From Odontesthes bonariensis (Eukaryota > Chordata > Actinopteri > Atheriniformes > Atherinopsidae): a stretch of 64,000 nt of DNA. Shown one piece after another: positions 1 to 9,255 of the stretch. Made by a program: the position numbers and the translations under genes. The stretch is taken from contig NC_134514.1 of NCBI RefSeq assembly GCF_027942865.1, positions 1,196,169 to 1,260,168 on the forward strand, in the 5' to 3' direction. Numbering within the stretch: the first letter of the stretch is position 1; the number at the start of each line of letters is the position of its first letter. Below the pieces are notes generated by a model. The model was not told the origin of the DNA. It searched no databases and saw nothing but the letters and a program-made list of their open reading frames with translations.

Positions 1-2
1 CG

Positions 3-67
3 CTGCTTTAAACCTGCTAGTTTTGGTTAACTAGCCTGCTTTAAACCTGCTAGTTTCGGTTAACTAG
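3..67. repeat. Two-copy direct repeat of about 33 bp
   Basis: Two near-identical tandem copies containing ctgctttaaacctgctag followed by tt(t/c)ggttaactag. If the rnf169 call is right, this lies inside its first intron. No function visible. Confidence 0.8.
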
Positions 68-189
68 TCTCCAGTAATCAGTTGTTAAACTGTCCGGCCT
101 CGGGCTGCTTAAACTTTATTAAAGTTTTGCTCCTGAGCAGCTAAAATCCGCCATAAAACCCAGAACCGCGGCTGAAGCCGGACTTTCCC

Positions 190-660
190 CCGCTCACAGA
201 CACCCACCTTTGCGGTCCCTCCTGCCCGCTCTGCCGCCGCTCCTCTCGGGCTCACTCCTCCTCCGGAGCCGCTCCTCGCTGCCCGAGTGTCTCCGGGCCG
301 GGCCGAGCGGACAGGCCGGGTGTCCGCAGGCCGGGCTCCCGCCGGGCTGGAGCTCCGCGCAAGCTGCGCACGTCTGTGCGTCGTTTTCCGGCGGGCTGGA
401 GCCGGACCGGAACTGGCCTCCGGGCCCGGACCCGGACCGGGACGCGTCGGCGGCGGGGCTGGCCGGATCGCCAGGGTGTTCGGCGGACCCTGCGGTCGCC
501 ATCTTGCTCTCTCCGGTCCGCTCTCACAACAAACCCCGCCCTGCCGCGAGCAGAAACAGCGCGAGCGCGGAGTGGACGCGCGTGCAGCCCGCCAACCGCG
601 GAGCCGGCGCACAGCAGCGCGAGCCCGAGGTGTGGCCTTCAAAGTAAAAGCTCCGACACA
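190..660. promoter_or_regulatory. CpG island / probable rnf169 promoter and 5' UTR
   Basis: The block is strongly GC- and CpG-rich against AT-rich flanks, with a GC-box-like ccccgccc near 535-542. It contains the candidate minus-strand first exon (208-502), so the promoter and 5' UTR should lie at about 503-660. lipt2 starts on the opposite strand about 1.1 kb away, so the two genes are head to head. The transcription start cannot be placed from sequence alone. Confidence 0.6.
208..502 (-). CDS. rnf169: Probable rnf169 coding exon 1 (E3 ubiquitin-protein ligase RNF169 N-terminus, partial)
   Basis: On the minus strand an ATG in strong Kozak context (gcaagATGGCG) opens 98 codons plus one base and ends at a good donor (AAAG|GTGGGT at 207-202). 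The peptide has a CxxC...CGHxxC pattern (CAACAEL then SPACGHPAC, residues about 44-62), followed by an Arg-rich stretch with RRSEPER. This resembles the RING start and downstream basic segment of vertebrate RNF169, which binds ubiquitylated nucleosomes at DNA breaks and limits 53BP1. In human RNF169 is a near neighbour of LIPT2 and PGM2L1, which supports the call. Oddity: after CGHPAC the second zinc-binding CxxC pair is not seen in this frame or the others, so the RING looks half degenerate. The rest of the gene is outside the window. Alternative: a chance ORF in a CpG island. Confidence 0.55.
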
Positions 661-758
661 GGTGGGTCATCACAGAAAGTCATCAGGGAGAGATGCACGA
701 AGAAGAAATGGTAGACACACAGTTACCCCGATGCCTTACGGAAAAAATGTAGAAATGT

Positions 759-1020
759 GTAGGAAAATAAATCATTTAACATCCAGTTTATTAAATAAAC
801 TATATTATATATATTATAAAGAAAATAAATCATTCAACATCAAGTTTATTAAATAAACTATATTATATATAATGTATATTATATATATATATAATATATA
901 TTATATATAATATAATATATATTATATATGATATAAAGAAAATAAATCATTTAACATCCAGTTTATTAAATAAACTATATTATATATAATATATATAATA
1001 TATTATAAAAAGATCCAGTT
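759..1020. repeat. AT-rich tandem and palindromic repeat
   Basis: The motif aaataaatcattcaacatc followed by agtttattaaataaactata recurs three times, separated by (TA)n-like palindromic blocks such as atatataatatatattatat. Low complexity and cruciform-prone; no coding content. Confidence 0.8.
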
Positions 1021-1034
1021 TATAATATAATATC

Positions 1035-1170
1035 TAAATAATTATGATTACAATTATTTGAATTCCAGTTGGCTTGAATTGGAATTTATTATCTAAGTGC
1101 CTTGAGATGACATTTGTTGTATTTGGCGCTATATAAATAAAAATGAATTGAATTGAAATTGAATAAATTA
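1035..1170 (+). mobile_element. L2-like LINE/SINE 3' tail fragment
   Basis: Carries the tail cttgagatgacatttgttg followed by tatttggcgctatataaat and a (gaatt)n end. The same family recurs at 7300-7560 (minus), 41990-42225 (minus) and as the split copy 48168-48298 / 52659-52745. Family assignment is by recognition of the common fish tail, not a search. Confidence 0.6.
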
Positions 1171-1659
1171 AACTGATTATGAGTCAGAAACCACTTTTCC
1201 TCTTTATTTTTTCTCTTTTACTTACAGAAACGGGCGTTTTATGGATTAAATATTTGATTAAATACTAAATTCTGTTTTAGTTGTTTGAACTTCTGAACAT
1301 TTTCACACCATTTTTAAAGCTTCCATCTTCATATATCGATCGATCGAGAATAAAATGAACAACACTGTAAATAAAGTGTCACGTGACTCCGGCACATGAT
1401 TGGTTACATTTGTTTACATAAAACAACTTTCTGTATGGAAGAAAAGCCATTTGTAGTCACATTCATTACAGTTTGGTTTTAATTAAATAGTGTCCACTGT
1501 TTAAGAACAAAGAAAACCTCAGAAATAACCCCAGACTGATCTTTTTTTACCACTTCTTACTTATTTCTTATTGGTGTAGATGGCTTTCCGTCACACTGTA
1601 AATATGTTTTCCAAAAAGTTCAGATGAAATCAGATATTAGCAACAGATGATTTATTGTG

Positions 1660-1809
1660 AAAGGGCTTATTAATTTCCGGGTGGGACGTGCGGCAGCGAC
1701 GCGCTGCGTCACCCGGAAGTCGACATGGATTTCACACCAGAAGAAGAATGGAGACGCGAATCCAGCGGGTGGAGGCGGATTCCTGAACTCGTGCTGTCCC
1801 TTTAGGCAG
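1660..1809 (+). promoter_or_regulatory. Probable lipt2 core promoter and non-coding first exon
   Basis: A short GC-rich island contains a perfect ETS-type site CCGGAAGT (1713-1720) next to gcgtcacccgg, an arrangement common at promoters of nuclear genes for mitochondrial proteins. A donor-like CAG|GTACC sits at 1809/1810. The first lipt2 coding exon is preceded directly by a splice acceptor (AG at 3913-3914, only 6 bases before the ATG), which implies an upstream non-coding exon; this is the best candidate. Inference only; RNA reads would settle it. Confidence 0.4.
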
Positions 1810-2075
1810 GTACCAACCATGAAATGAAATAAACTGACAGAAGAAGCGACTTTAATCTGAAATGACTTTAATCTGACTCTGTCCGGCTTCCGTTGAGCGT
1901 GTCACGGAGGTCAAACGGCTGCTCAATGACACGCTGAGAACCAGCACTGAGGTAACCAACTCACCAGTTGGGAAAATATGTTTTGACCCATCTTCTAGCA
2001 AGAACAATTGTAAAATTCGTGCTCTTTTCCAATGTAATATCAGATTTGTTTCTCCTGTAATTTTTCACTGAAATA

Positions 2076-2270
2076 GGCAAGGCAAGGCAATTTTATTTAT
2101 AGAGCACAATTCGTACACAAGGCAATTCAAAGTGCTTCACAGCTACATAAAATCACAAGAGGCAATAAAATAATTAAAAATAAATAAAAATAATAATATA
2201 TAAATAATAATAATAAAAAATTTAAAAATTTAAAACCCATTAAAAATAATCATTCATTAATGCATTTAAA
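2076..2270 (-). mobile_element. SINE/LINE tail insertion
   Basis: Begins ggcaaggcaaggcaatttta, continues with tatagagcac and aaagtgcttcac, and then an A-rich (ataa)n stretch. This is the reverse-orientation 3' tail of a common fish LINE, inserted inside the L1-like fragment. A related copy is at 36945-37100. Confidence 0.55.
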
Positions 2271-2900
2271 AGTGAAGAGTGCAGAAAAAATACTTTCAGG
2301 TGTCATATGCCTGGATTTAAACATTGTCAGAGTTGAGGCTATTTGAGAATAGTTGTGTAAATGATTTATGCTGGGATAAAATTTGGTCTCTTCCTCAAAA
2401 ATTCTTTGTGCTTAATAAGGTTAAAGAAGTGTCATTCAAAATTATTCATAGATGTTACCCGGTTAAATAATTCTTTATCATGTTCAATTTTGTTGATCTT
2501 GATCTGAAGTGTGCCTTTTGTGACACTCATACTGAGACCATTAATATACCCGTAAAGCTGTGGCAAGATATTTGTAGATTTATTTTAGATAATACATGCT
2601 GTGATTTTGAGCTTCTTCTGCAAAATGTCATTTTTGGTTTTATAAAGAGTGATGCTCCCACTGAAAAAGAATAATTTTTTAATTGATCTCATTTTAATTC
2701 TTGCTAAGTATTACATCCACAAATGTAAATTTGCCAAAGTGAAACCCAATTTTTGTGCTTTCATGATAGAACTCCGGATGTATTTCAAGTCAATTTCCTC
2801 CTCTAATAACAAGAAAGCTATCAAAACTATAAATCTAGTCTCCCACTTTGAAATCTTTAACTCAGTGTAATCCTCATTGTTCATGTCCCCTGGTATATTT

Positions 2901-2925
2901 TCTCTCTCTCTCTCTCTCTCTCTCT
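2901..2925. repeat. (TC)n microsatellite
   Basis: Uninterrupted tc dinucleotide run within the L1-like 3' UTR. Confidence 0.9.
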
Positions 2926-3506
2926 TCATTTATTATTTAAACTACTTGTGTAAGTATTTATTTTGGTATGCTTATTTGTTCTTCATTTATTATTAATGAT
3001 ACTTGTCATGTTTTTGCACTGTTTTTGTATCTTGTAAAGCAAAATAAAGTTGTATTAAAAAAAAAAAAAAGACACGCTGGGAACCACCACTGCAATGCCT
3101 TTTTGAGTCTTGTAGAAGTTTATATCCAGTGGAAAAAGAAAGCCGAATTCTCCGTAAGCATCAGCTGTTTGCGGCGGACACGTGTTTGTTCAGATAACAG
3201 TAAAGGGATTTGTGTGATACTGTAGAAAATCTAAAAACAGGAAGATTCTCAGGCAGATTCTGCTCTGAGTTTAAAGTTGATTTCAGGAAGTTTGTTGTGG
3301 ATTTACTTGAGATCTAATAATCTCCTCAGGAAGAGGGACTGAAACATGTTTCATATCTGAGTTCAGGTGTTTCTGACAACTAAACTTAACTGTTTTAAAG
3401 GGAAAGTTTCTATGTTTTTAATCATGACTTAATGTTTTCGTGTTCTGAACATGTTTCTCAGAGTAATAACAACAACATTGTGACGTTTTTCCTGAGTTCT
3501 CGACTA

Positions 3507-3867
3507 TGGAAGTTTTTCTGTGCCATCAGAGTTTGAATACGAATTTCTAATGTTGAATTTTTACAGCATCAAAATCAGACTTTGAATGTGAAAAACCAAC
3601 AGTGGAAAAAAATAAAAAATTCTAAAAACAAAAATCAGTGGAAAAAAATTCAACTTCAAAAAATCCAATGGAAAAAAAATTCAAATGGAAAAAGAACCAG
3701 ACTCAACATCTTGAATTTGTTGAAGTTGAATTTTTTTTCCACTGAATTTTTAGATGTTGAATTTTTTTACACTGATGGTTTTTCAAATTCAAAGTCTTAT
3801 TTTGATGCTGTAAAAATTCAACATTAGAAATTCGTATTCAAACTCTGATGGCATAGAAAAACTTCCA
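3507..3867. mobile_element. Foldback MITE, flanked by TA
   Basis: The ends are long inverted repeats: tggaagtttttctgtgccat at the left and its near-complement atggcatagaaaaacttcca at the right, with arms over 80 bp around a low-complexity centre. TA dinucleotides flank both ends (3505-3506, 3868-3869), as expected for mariner-type insertion. A second copy is at 23414-23745. This one ends only 47 bp before the lipt2 coding-exon acceptor. Confidence 0.8.
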
Positions 3868-3920
3868 TACTCGTCTGTCTTCACTGAATGATCTTCATGT
3901 TTTTCTGGTTTCAGTTTTTG

Positions 3921-4229
3921 ATGCAGGGCGGCCGGCCCCTGGTGGAGGTGGTCCGCCTGGGACTGGTTTCCTATCAAGAGGGTCTACGGCTGCAGCAGGT
4001 CTACGTGAACCGGCACCGGTCGGTTCCGGCTCACGCTCTGCTGCTGTGCCAGCACCCGCCGGTCTACACCACCGGGATCCGCCACAAACCGTACCCGAGT
4101 CACCTGCTGGACAAGCTCCGTCCGCTGGGGGCCGATGTTCACCGCGCCAACCGAGGCGGGCTCATAACCTTTCATGGACCGGGTCAGCTTGTGTGCTACC
4201 CGGTCCTGAACCTGGGCAGCTTCAAGAAG
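3921..4229 (+). CDS. lipt2: lipt2 coding exon 1
   Basis: 103 codons, phase 0 donor AAG|GTGAGC. Carries the HGPGQ acyl-pocket motif (residues 85-89). The acceptor tttcag|tttttg at 3914/3915 shows that this exon is not the transcript's first. Confidence 0.93.
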
Positions 4230-6828
4230 GTGAGCAGATGACAACGGTGTGCTGTGGAGGATCTGGACACGTTCTAAAGAGTTCTTTCCCCTCAGAGTGT
4301 TCGCTGGTATGTGGATCAGCTGGAGAAGACCATCATCACACTCTGCGGCGGCTTCAGTATCCAAGCTTCAAAGTCTCCTCACACGGGAGTTTGGGTTGGA
4401 GACAACAAGATCTGTGCTATCGGTACGTAGACTCAGGCTCAGTCGTTCTAAACACAGAAACTCTGTGTGTGTGTGCATCAGAAATACATGTGAATCTTTT
4501 CCCGCGCATTTGTAAATCTTTTCCCGCGTATTTGTAAATCATCCTGCGCATTTGTGAATCTTTTTCCGCGTATTTGTGAATCTTTTCCCGCTCATTTGTG
4601 AATCTTTACCGTTGCATTTGTAAATCTTGTCCTGCGCATTTGTGAATCTTTTCTCGCGCTTTGTAAATCTTTTCCCGCGCATTTGTGAATCTTTACCTGC
4701 GCATTTGTAAATCTTGTCCTGCGCATTTGTAAATCTTTTCCCGCGCATTTGTGAATCTTGCCCCGCGCATTTGTAAATATTTTCCCGCGTATTTGTAAAT
4801 CATCCTGCGCATTTGTGAATCTTGTCCTGCACATTTGTGAATCTTTTCCCGCGTATTTGTGAATCTTGTCCCGCGCATTTGTGAATATTTTCCCGCGCAT
4901 TTGTGAATCTTGTCCCAGGCTTTTTGTAAATCTTTTCCCGCGCATTTGTAAATCTTTTCCTGTGCATTTGTAAATCTTGTCCTGCGCATTTGTAAATCTT
5001 GTCCTGCACATTTGTGAATCTTGTTCAGTTCATAATGCTGCGTGTACACCAAGAGCGACCTACGCTACCTGAGCGCCGGAAATAATCTTTTCCCGCGTAT
5101 TTGTGAATCTTGTCCCGCGCATTTGTGAATCTTTTCCCGCGTATTTGTAAATCATCCTGCGCATTTGTGAATCTTGTCCTGCGCATTTGTGAATCTTGTC
5201 CTACGCATTTGTGAATCTTTTCCCGTGCATTTGTAAATCTTGTCCTGCGCATTTGTAAATCTTTTCCCGCGCATTTGTGAATCTTGCCCCGCGCATTTGT
5301 AAATATTTTCCCGCGTATTTGTAAATCATCCTGCGCATTTGTGAATCTTGTCCTGCACATTTGTGAATCTTTTCCCGCGTATTTGTGAATCTTGTCCCGC
5401 GCATTTGTGAATATTTTCCCGCTCATTTGTGAATCTTTTCCCGCGTATTTGTAAATCATCCTGCGCATTTGTGAATCTTGTCCTGCGCATTTGTGAATCT
5501 TGTCCTACGCATTTGTGAATCTTTTCCCGTGCATTTGTGAATCTTTTCCCGCGCATTTGTGAATCTTGTCCCAGGCTTTTTGTAAATCTTTTCCCGCGCA
5601 TTTGTAAATCTTTTCCTGTGCATTTGTAAATCTTGTCCTGCGCATTTGTAAATCTTGTCCTGCACATTTGTGAATCTTGTTCAGTTCATAATGCTGCGTG
5701 TACACCAAGAGCGACCTACGCTACCTGAGCGCCGGAAATAATTATTTCTCTATGGAGGGTGAGCTACCTGGGCTACCAGAGTGGATTCAAGCGATTAAAC
5801 TCAAGCTAACATTATGGTAATGAGCTATGACGTGTTTCGGCGAAAACCAATGACAATCCACAGATTGTAGGGGTCCGACAATCCGCGGGGTTCGCGGAAA
5901 CAGACGTGTAAACTTTGGTTCCTATCCAAACAATAGTCGTTTAATCCTGAGACTGTTGCAATTGCCGTGTCGAGTGCTTCAATACAATAGTGGAGTGACC
6001 CCACGCATACCTTTCTCACTGCAATTAAGTTTTATTTCGGATTTATTTCGTATTTTATTTCGAATTTAGTTTATTTTCACAGCTGCCTCTGCTATTCCTG
6101 CTCTTCTCAGGTGTACCTAATGTAGTTTTACATAATTTGTAACGTGATGTATATCTTGTATAACAAATTGTAAATAACAACACGTTTATTCGTGTCCCTG
6201 CCCTTTCTTTCCTCATGTTTTTTTCCGCGGGGGTGCTGCACAGCCTTTAAGAATTGAACATTCTAAATGTGACGTCACGAGCTACCAAAGCTACCAAAGC
6301 AAATTCTCAAGCGAAGCTTCTCCAGGTAGCGGAGGTCGCTCTTGGTGTACACGCAGCATTAGAGTTGTATTATATAAGGCCAGTTCAAAAAAATGTTTAG
6401 CTAATGAAACAAACCAATCACATCAAACATTCAGTTCTAACTTGAAAAGACCTCCAGCAGAATCGGCAATGGTGGCCAATGCTTCGGTCCAATGAACTTA
6501 GAGCCAGGATGAACAAAAACAAAAGCTATGATTGATCATGTTGGTGAAAATAATGTTGTTGTTGTTGTTGTCAGGAATCCACTGTGGGCGTTACGTCACA
6601 TCTCACGGTTTGGCTCTGAACTGTAACACCGATCTGTCGTGGTTCAGTCACATCGTCCCGTGTGGTATCGAAGGTAAAGGCGTGACGTCGCTGAGCCGTG
6701 AGCTGCAGAGAGACGTCGGCGTGGAGGAAACCATCCCACACCTGCTGGCCGCCTTCAGAGACCAGTTCAGCTGTCAGTTGACCGAAGGAACAGCGCCTGA
6801 ACCTGACGAGGTCAGCGGCGTGATCTGA
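3921..6828 (+). CDS. lipt2: lipt2, lipoyl(octanoyl) transferase 2, mitochondrial (3 coding exons, 229 aa)
   Basis: Spliced CDS joined from 3921-4229, 4296-4422 and 6575-6828 (690 nt, 229 codons plus stop); all junctions GT-AG. LIPT2 moves the octanoyl group from acyl carrier protein to the lipoyl domain of the glycine-cleavage H protein, the first step of mitochondrial lipoate synthesis. Visible LipB-family motifs: [12 protein letters not shown] (residues 78-89), the catalytic lysine in GDNKICAIG (Lys141), TSHGLALN (154-161) and the catalytic cysteine in IVPCG (Cys175). The start ATG lies 6 bases after an acceptor and gives a typical short N-terminus before VRLGLVSY; a classical targeting peptide is not obvious. 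Intron 2 holds a 22-bp minisatellite and a TIR transposon. Length and motifs match an intact family member. Confidence 0.95.
4296..4422 (+). CDS. lipt2: lipt2 coding exon 2
   Basis: 127 nt between acceptor cccctcag and donor ATCG|GTACGT. It encodes residues 104-145 plus one base, ending with the catalytic lysine segment NKICAI. The preceding intron is only 66 bp. Confidence 0.93.
4480..5690. repeat. 22-bp minisatellite in lipt2 intron 2
   Basis: Tandem unit atttgtgaatcttttcccgc plus gc, with variants at the gtgaat/gtaaat and cccgcg/tcctgc positions. A higher-order duplication of about 656 bp is visible: 4905-5085 recurs at about 5562-5741, including an embedded piece of the neighbouring transposon's left end (5027-5085). 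The same unit appears 10 kb away in pgm2l1 intron 1 (15028-15140). Confidence 0.95.
5689..6361. mobile_element. Non-autonomous TIR DNA transposon in lipt2 intron 2
   Basis: Starts taatgctgcgtgtacaccaa and ends ttggtgtacacgcagcatta; the inverted repeats extend about 37 bp with one mismatch (agagcgacct(a/c)cgctacc). No transposase ORF. Target-site duplication not convincing, so the superfamily is left open (the termini look Harbinger-like). A copy of only its left end sits inside the minisatellite at 5027-5085. Confidence 0.75.
6575..6828 (+). CDS. lipt2: lipt2 coding exon 3 (terminal)
   Basis: Acceptor gttgtcag at 6574; completes the split glycine codon and encodes [15 protein letters not shown] through the catalytic PCG (Cys175) to the stop. 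A 20-residue Pro/Glu-rich tail follows the conserved fold. Confidence 0.93.
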
Positions 6829-7256
6829 GGGGACCTCACGCGGTTAAGGTGTCAGAGTTTTTTTTATCTGTTCTTTTACAGACACTCTGATGGCACCAGA
6901 AGCTTTTGAACTCTTTGAAATCCAATGATTAGCTTTGAAAGTAGCTCTGAGTGGGTACCCTGAAATAACCTTTTATTTATTGAAAGTTCACTTTCATCTC
7001 TGATAGTTCAACCTAAACTCGGGTTGATTAATGGATCATTTCACAAACTAACTCCCAACATTCAACAAAAGGTTCTCTCAGACTGGTTCATTAGAAATTC
7101 AATGAACAGATTGAGGCTTTATCGTGGTATTTTTACCCATAAAATATCATCAAACTGTACAAAACCATCAATAACATCATGATGCCTGTTTTCCTGTTGT
7201 TGAGACAGCCTGATGGAGCTCAGCTCCAACATCTGTAACACTTTGGTGTTTTTGTA

Positions 7257-7262
7257 AATAAA
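7257..7262 (+). terminator. Candidate lipt2 polyadenylation signal
   Basis: AATAAA 429 bp after the lipt2 stop, followed by gatttcac and a gtgttgaatg GT-rich stretch. First canonical hexamer downstream of the gene. Confidence 0.55.
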
Positions 7263-7299
7263 GATTTCACAGATATGAAAGTGTTGAATGTTCCCTCCA

Positions 7300-7560
7300 T
7301 TCAATCCAGTTTTATTTATAAAGCGCCAAATCACAACCAGTGTCATCTCAACATACTTCAAAGATGCAGTCCAATTCAAGCCAATTAGAATTCAATTCAT
7401 TGTAATGCAATTATAATCCAATCAAACCCAATTCATTAAATTCTAAATATGTCTTAATTCATACAGAGCCAATTTAAAAAGTAGCCTAGCTAAGGAAACC
7501 AACAGATTGCATCTAAACTTCAGTTAGAACGAATGCCCCGTCCATCTGTTGTTTTCAAGC
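7300..7560 (-). mobile_element. L2-like LINE/SINE tail, reverse orientation
   Basis: Contains tttatttataaagcgccaaa, then the (caattc)n stretch and cctagctaaggaaaccaaca, the same order as 41990-42225. Diverged, non-coding. Confidence 0.6.
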
Positions 7561-8672
7561 TGACTGTATCGACTTGAATGGTGCTCCATTTATCGCATTT
7601 ATCATGTAGAGTTAATGCTGTGAGCAGGAAGGTCCTCCTGTATCTCTCTGTGTGGCAGTGGAGCTGAAGAAGCCTCTGACTGAACACCGTTATGCTGAGC
7701 AGCTTTTACAACATTCTTCTTTGCACAGTGAACTCCAGAGTTTATCAGTTTGTTGCTTAGACATTAAATATTTTCTCTTAAAGGTGTTTTTAATGCTATT
7801 TTCAAGTCTGTATTTTGCCGTAAAACTATAAAAGGTCGTAAATCATCCTGTAATCAAAGGTTATAATTTACTCAAATGACACACTTTTTGATGCATAATG
7901 GTGGGCGGAGCCTGGTCAGACCAGTTCAGCTGACCAATGGTAGAGAACTAAGTTTTGTTTCAAAAGTGACCCATTTTTAAAGGAAACAGTGGAGAAGTAG
8001 AGATGTAACTATTATTCCACATTTAAACACCAGCTCTCTGACATCAAAACAGTCCCGAATACTTTTAAAAAAATGGTCCTAAAGTCCCTGTTGTTACGAA
8101 TAACATAAACTAGCCTTTGTTGTTGTTGTTGTTTGTTGCCTTGTGAATTACACGGCCAAGCCGGTTAAACTGTAAACAAATAAATTTACAATATTTAGCA
8201 TTTTATTACATTCAACTTTTAAACACATTTTAATGCTTCACAGTAAAACATATGAGCACATCAGAGCCAGTTGAGCTGGCCTTAACTCACATTTTACAAC
8301 ATTATAAGCCATATAATTTCACTTTGAACACATCAGAGTACATAACACATCATCCTCAATCTGTTTGGGGCAATAAACAAGTGCTAGCATATCGCTAACT
8401 AGCCGCTAATGTACAGAACCCATAGAAACCGCTAGTATATTTCAATATCTTAATGCTAATCTGCCAAACAACCCATGTAGATAAAAACACATTTCCCGAT
8501 TGTTTATAACGTTCAAAATGAACTTACCACGCTGGGCAATGTATCAGAAAGTAAGTGAAAGTATTCTTAAGTTTCATGTTGCTGCTATGCTTATTTTAAT
8601 GACGGCAAAGAAGTTCCCCTTTTATTTTCTTAACTAAAATTATTTACGTTTTTCGCCAAGACCCAAATCGAA
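7561..8672. other. Intergenic DNA without recognised genes
   Basis: AT-rich sequence with a short tgttgt run near 8117. No ORF with family features, RNA gene or clear repeat end was recognised. Confidence 0.6.
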
Positions 8673-9013
8673 CCGTTTCTCAATACCACGTACGCCAAGT
8701 ACATACTTGTGTACTTACAAGTACGTACTTCTGAGTACACAAGTACGCAAGTACGCTCATTGTGCATTTGGAACGGAAGCGTCATCATCGCTCGTGCCGC
8801 ACTGCTTTCTGGGATAGCAAGCTGTCTGAAGTCCACACGAGTCACCACAGAAGCAAACTCGATAAAATGGGCGGAGCCAGTACACATCCGGGGATGTTGA
8901 GCTACTTGTCAGGATGCGTACTTTGAATTGGAACAGTACTTGGTCCTTCAGTGATGACGTTTCAGAAGTACACGAGTACGCAAGTACAGACAAGTACGCA
9001 TATTGAGAAACGG
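8673..9013. mobile_element. Short TIR element (341 bp)
   Basis: Perfect 13-bp inverted ends: ccgtttctcaata and tattgagaaacgg. The subterminal DNA is full of acaagtacg/agtacgcaagtac repeats. A second, broken copy is spread over 9133-9205 and 12191-12290. No target duplication resolved and no transposase. Confidence 0.75.
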
Positions 9014-9130
9014 CAATAGATATTGTCCTTAGAGCCTTTTCATTAGTAGAGTCTGTTATTGATTTGAAATATAGTTCTATATTTTTATTAAAATGGGGAA
9101 AATATGGCATTTTATCAGCAAATTTCCATT
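9014..9130 (-). mobile_element. Tx1/L1-like LINE C-terminal fragment
   Basis: Reverse strand reads KWKFADKMPYFPHF and IELYFKSITDSTNEKALRTI, parallel to the KCKFAKVKPNFCAF / MYFKSISSSNNKKAIKTI of the copy at 1949-3071. It sits between two copies of the short TIR element. Confidence 0.6.
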
Positions 9131-9132
9131 TG

Positions 9133-9205
9133 AAGTCCACACAAGTCACCACAGAAGCAGACTCGATAAAATGGGCGGAGCCAGTACACATCCGGGAATG
9201 TGGAG
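9133..9205. mobile_element. Left part of a disrupted second copy of the short TIR element
   Basis: gaagtccacacaagtcacca through gggaatgtggagc matches 8826-8897. Homology resumes at 12191, so about 3 kb has been inserted in between. Confidence 0.6.
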
Positions 9206-9255
9206 CCTATGGCTGTGTTCGAAACCGCCTACTGCATACTACATACTACATACTA

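Larger units (their letters stand above)
1949..3071 (+). mobile_element. 5'-truncated Tx1/L1-like LINE 3' end
   Basis: The translation around 2480-2674 has the CAFCDTHTETI zinc-knuckle-like pattern, and 2690-2810 reads ILAKYYIHKCKFAKVKP, both typical of the C-terminus of L1/Tx1 ORF2. It ends with aataaa and a poly(A) run (about 3056-3071). The sequences gacacgctgagaaccagcac (from 1928) and gacacgctgggaaccaccac (from 3072) on either side match imperfectly and may be an aged target-site duplication. Several frameshifts; not functional. The same family recurs in reverse at 9014-9130 and 11800-12180. Confidence 0.65.

Noticed and set aside
109..856. Plus-strand and alternative-frame ORFs in the 5' CpG island
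   Set aside because: GC-rich shadows of the minus-strand candidate exon, without family motifs.
1620..1820. Minus-strand 66-codon ORF and plus-strand ATG at 1725 (MDFTPEEEW) at the lipt2 promoter
   Set aside because: The plus ATG stops at a TAG just before the donor, so it can only be a short upstream ORF; the minus ORF has no features.
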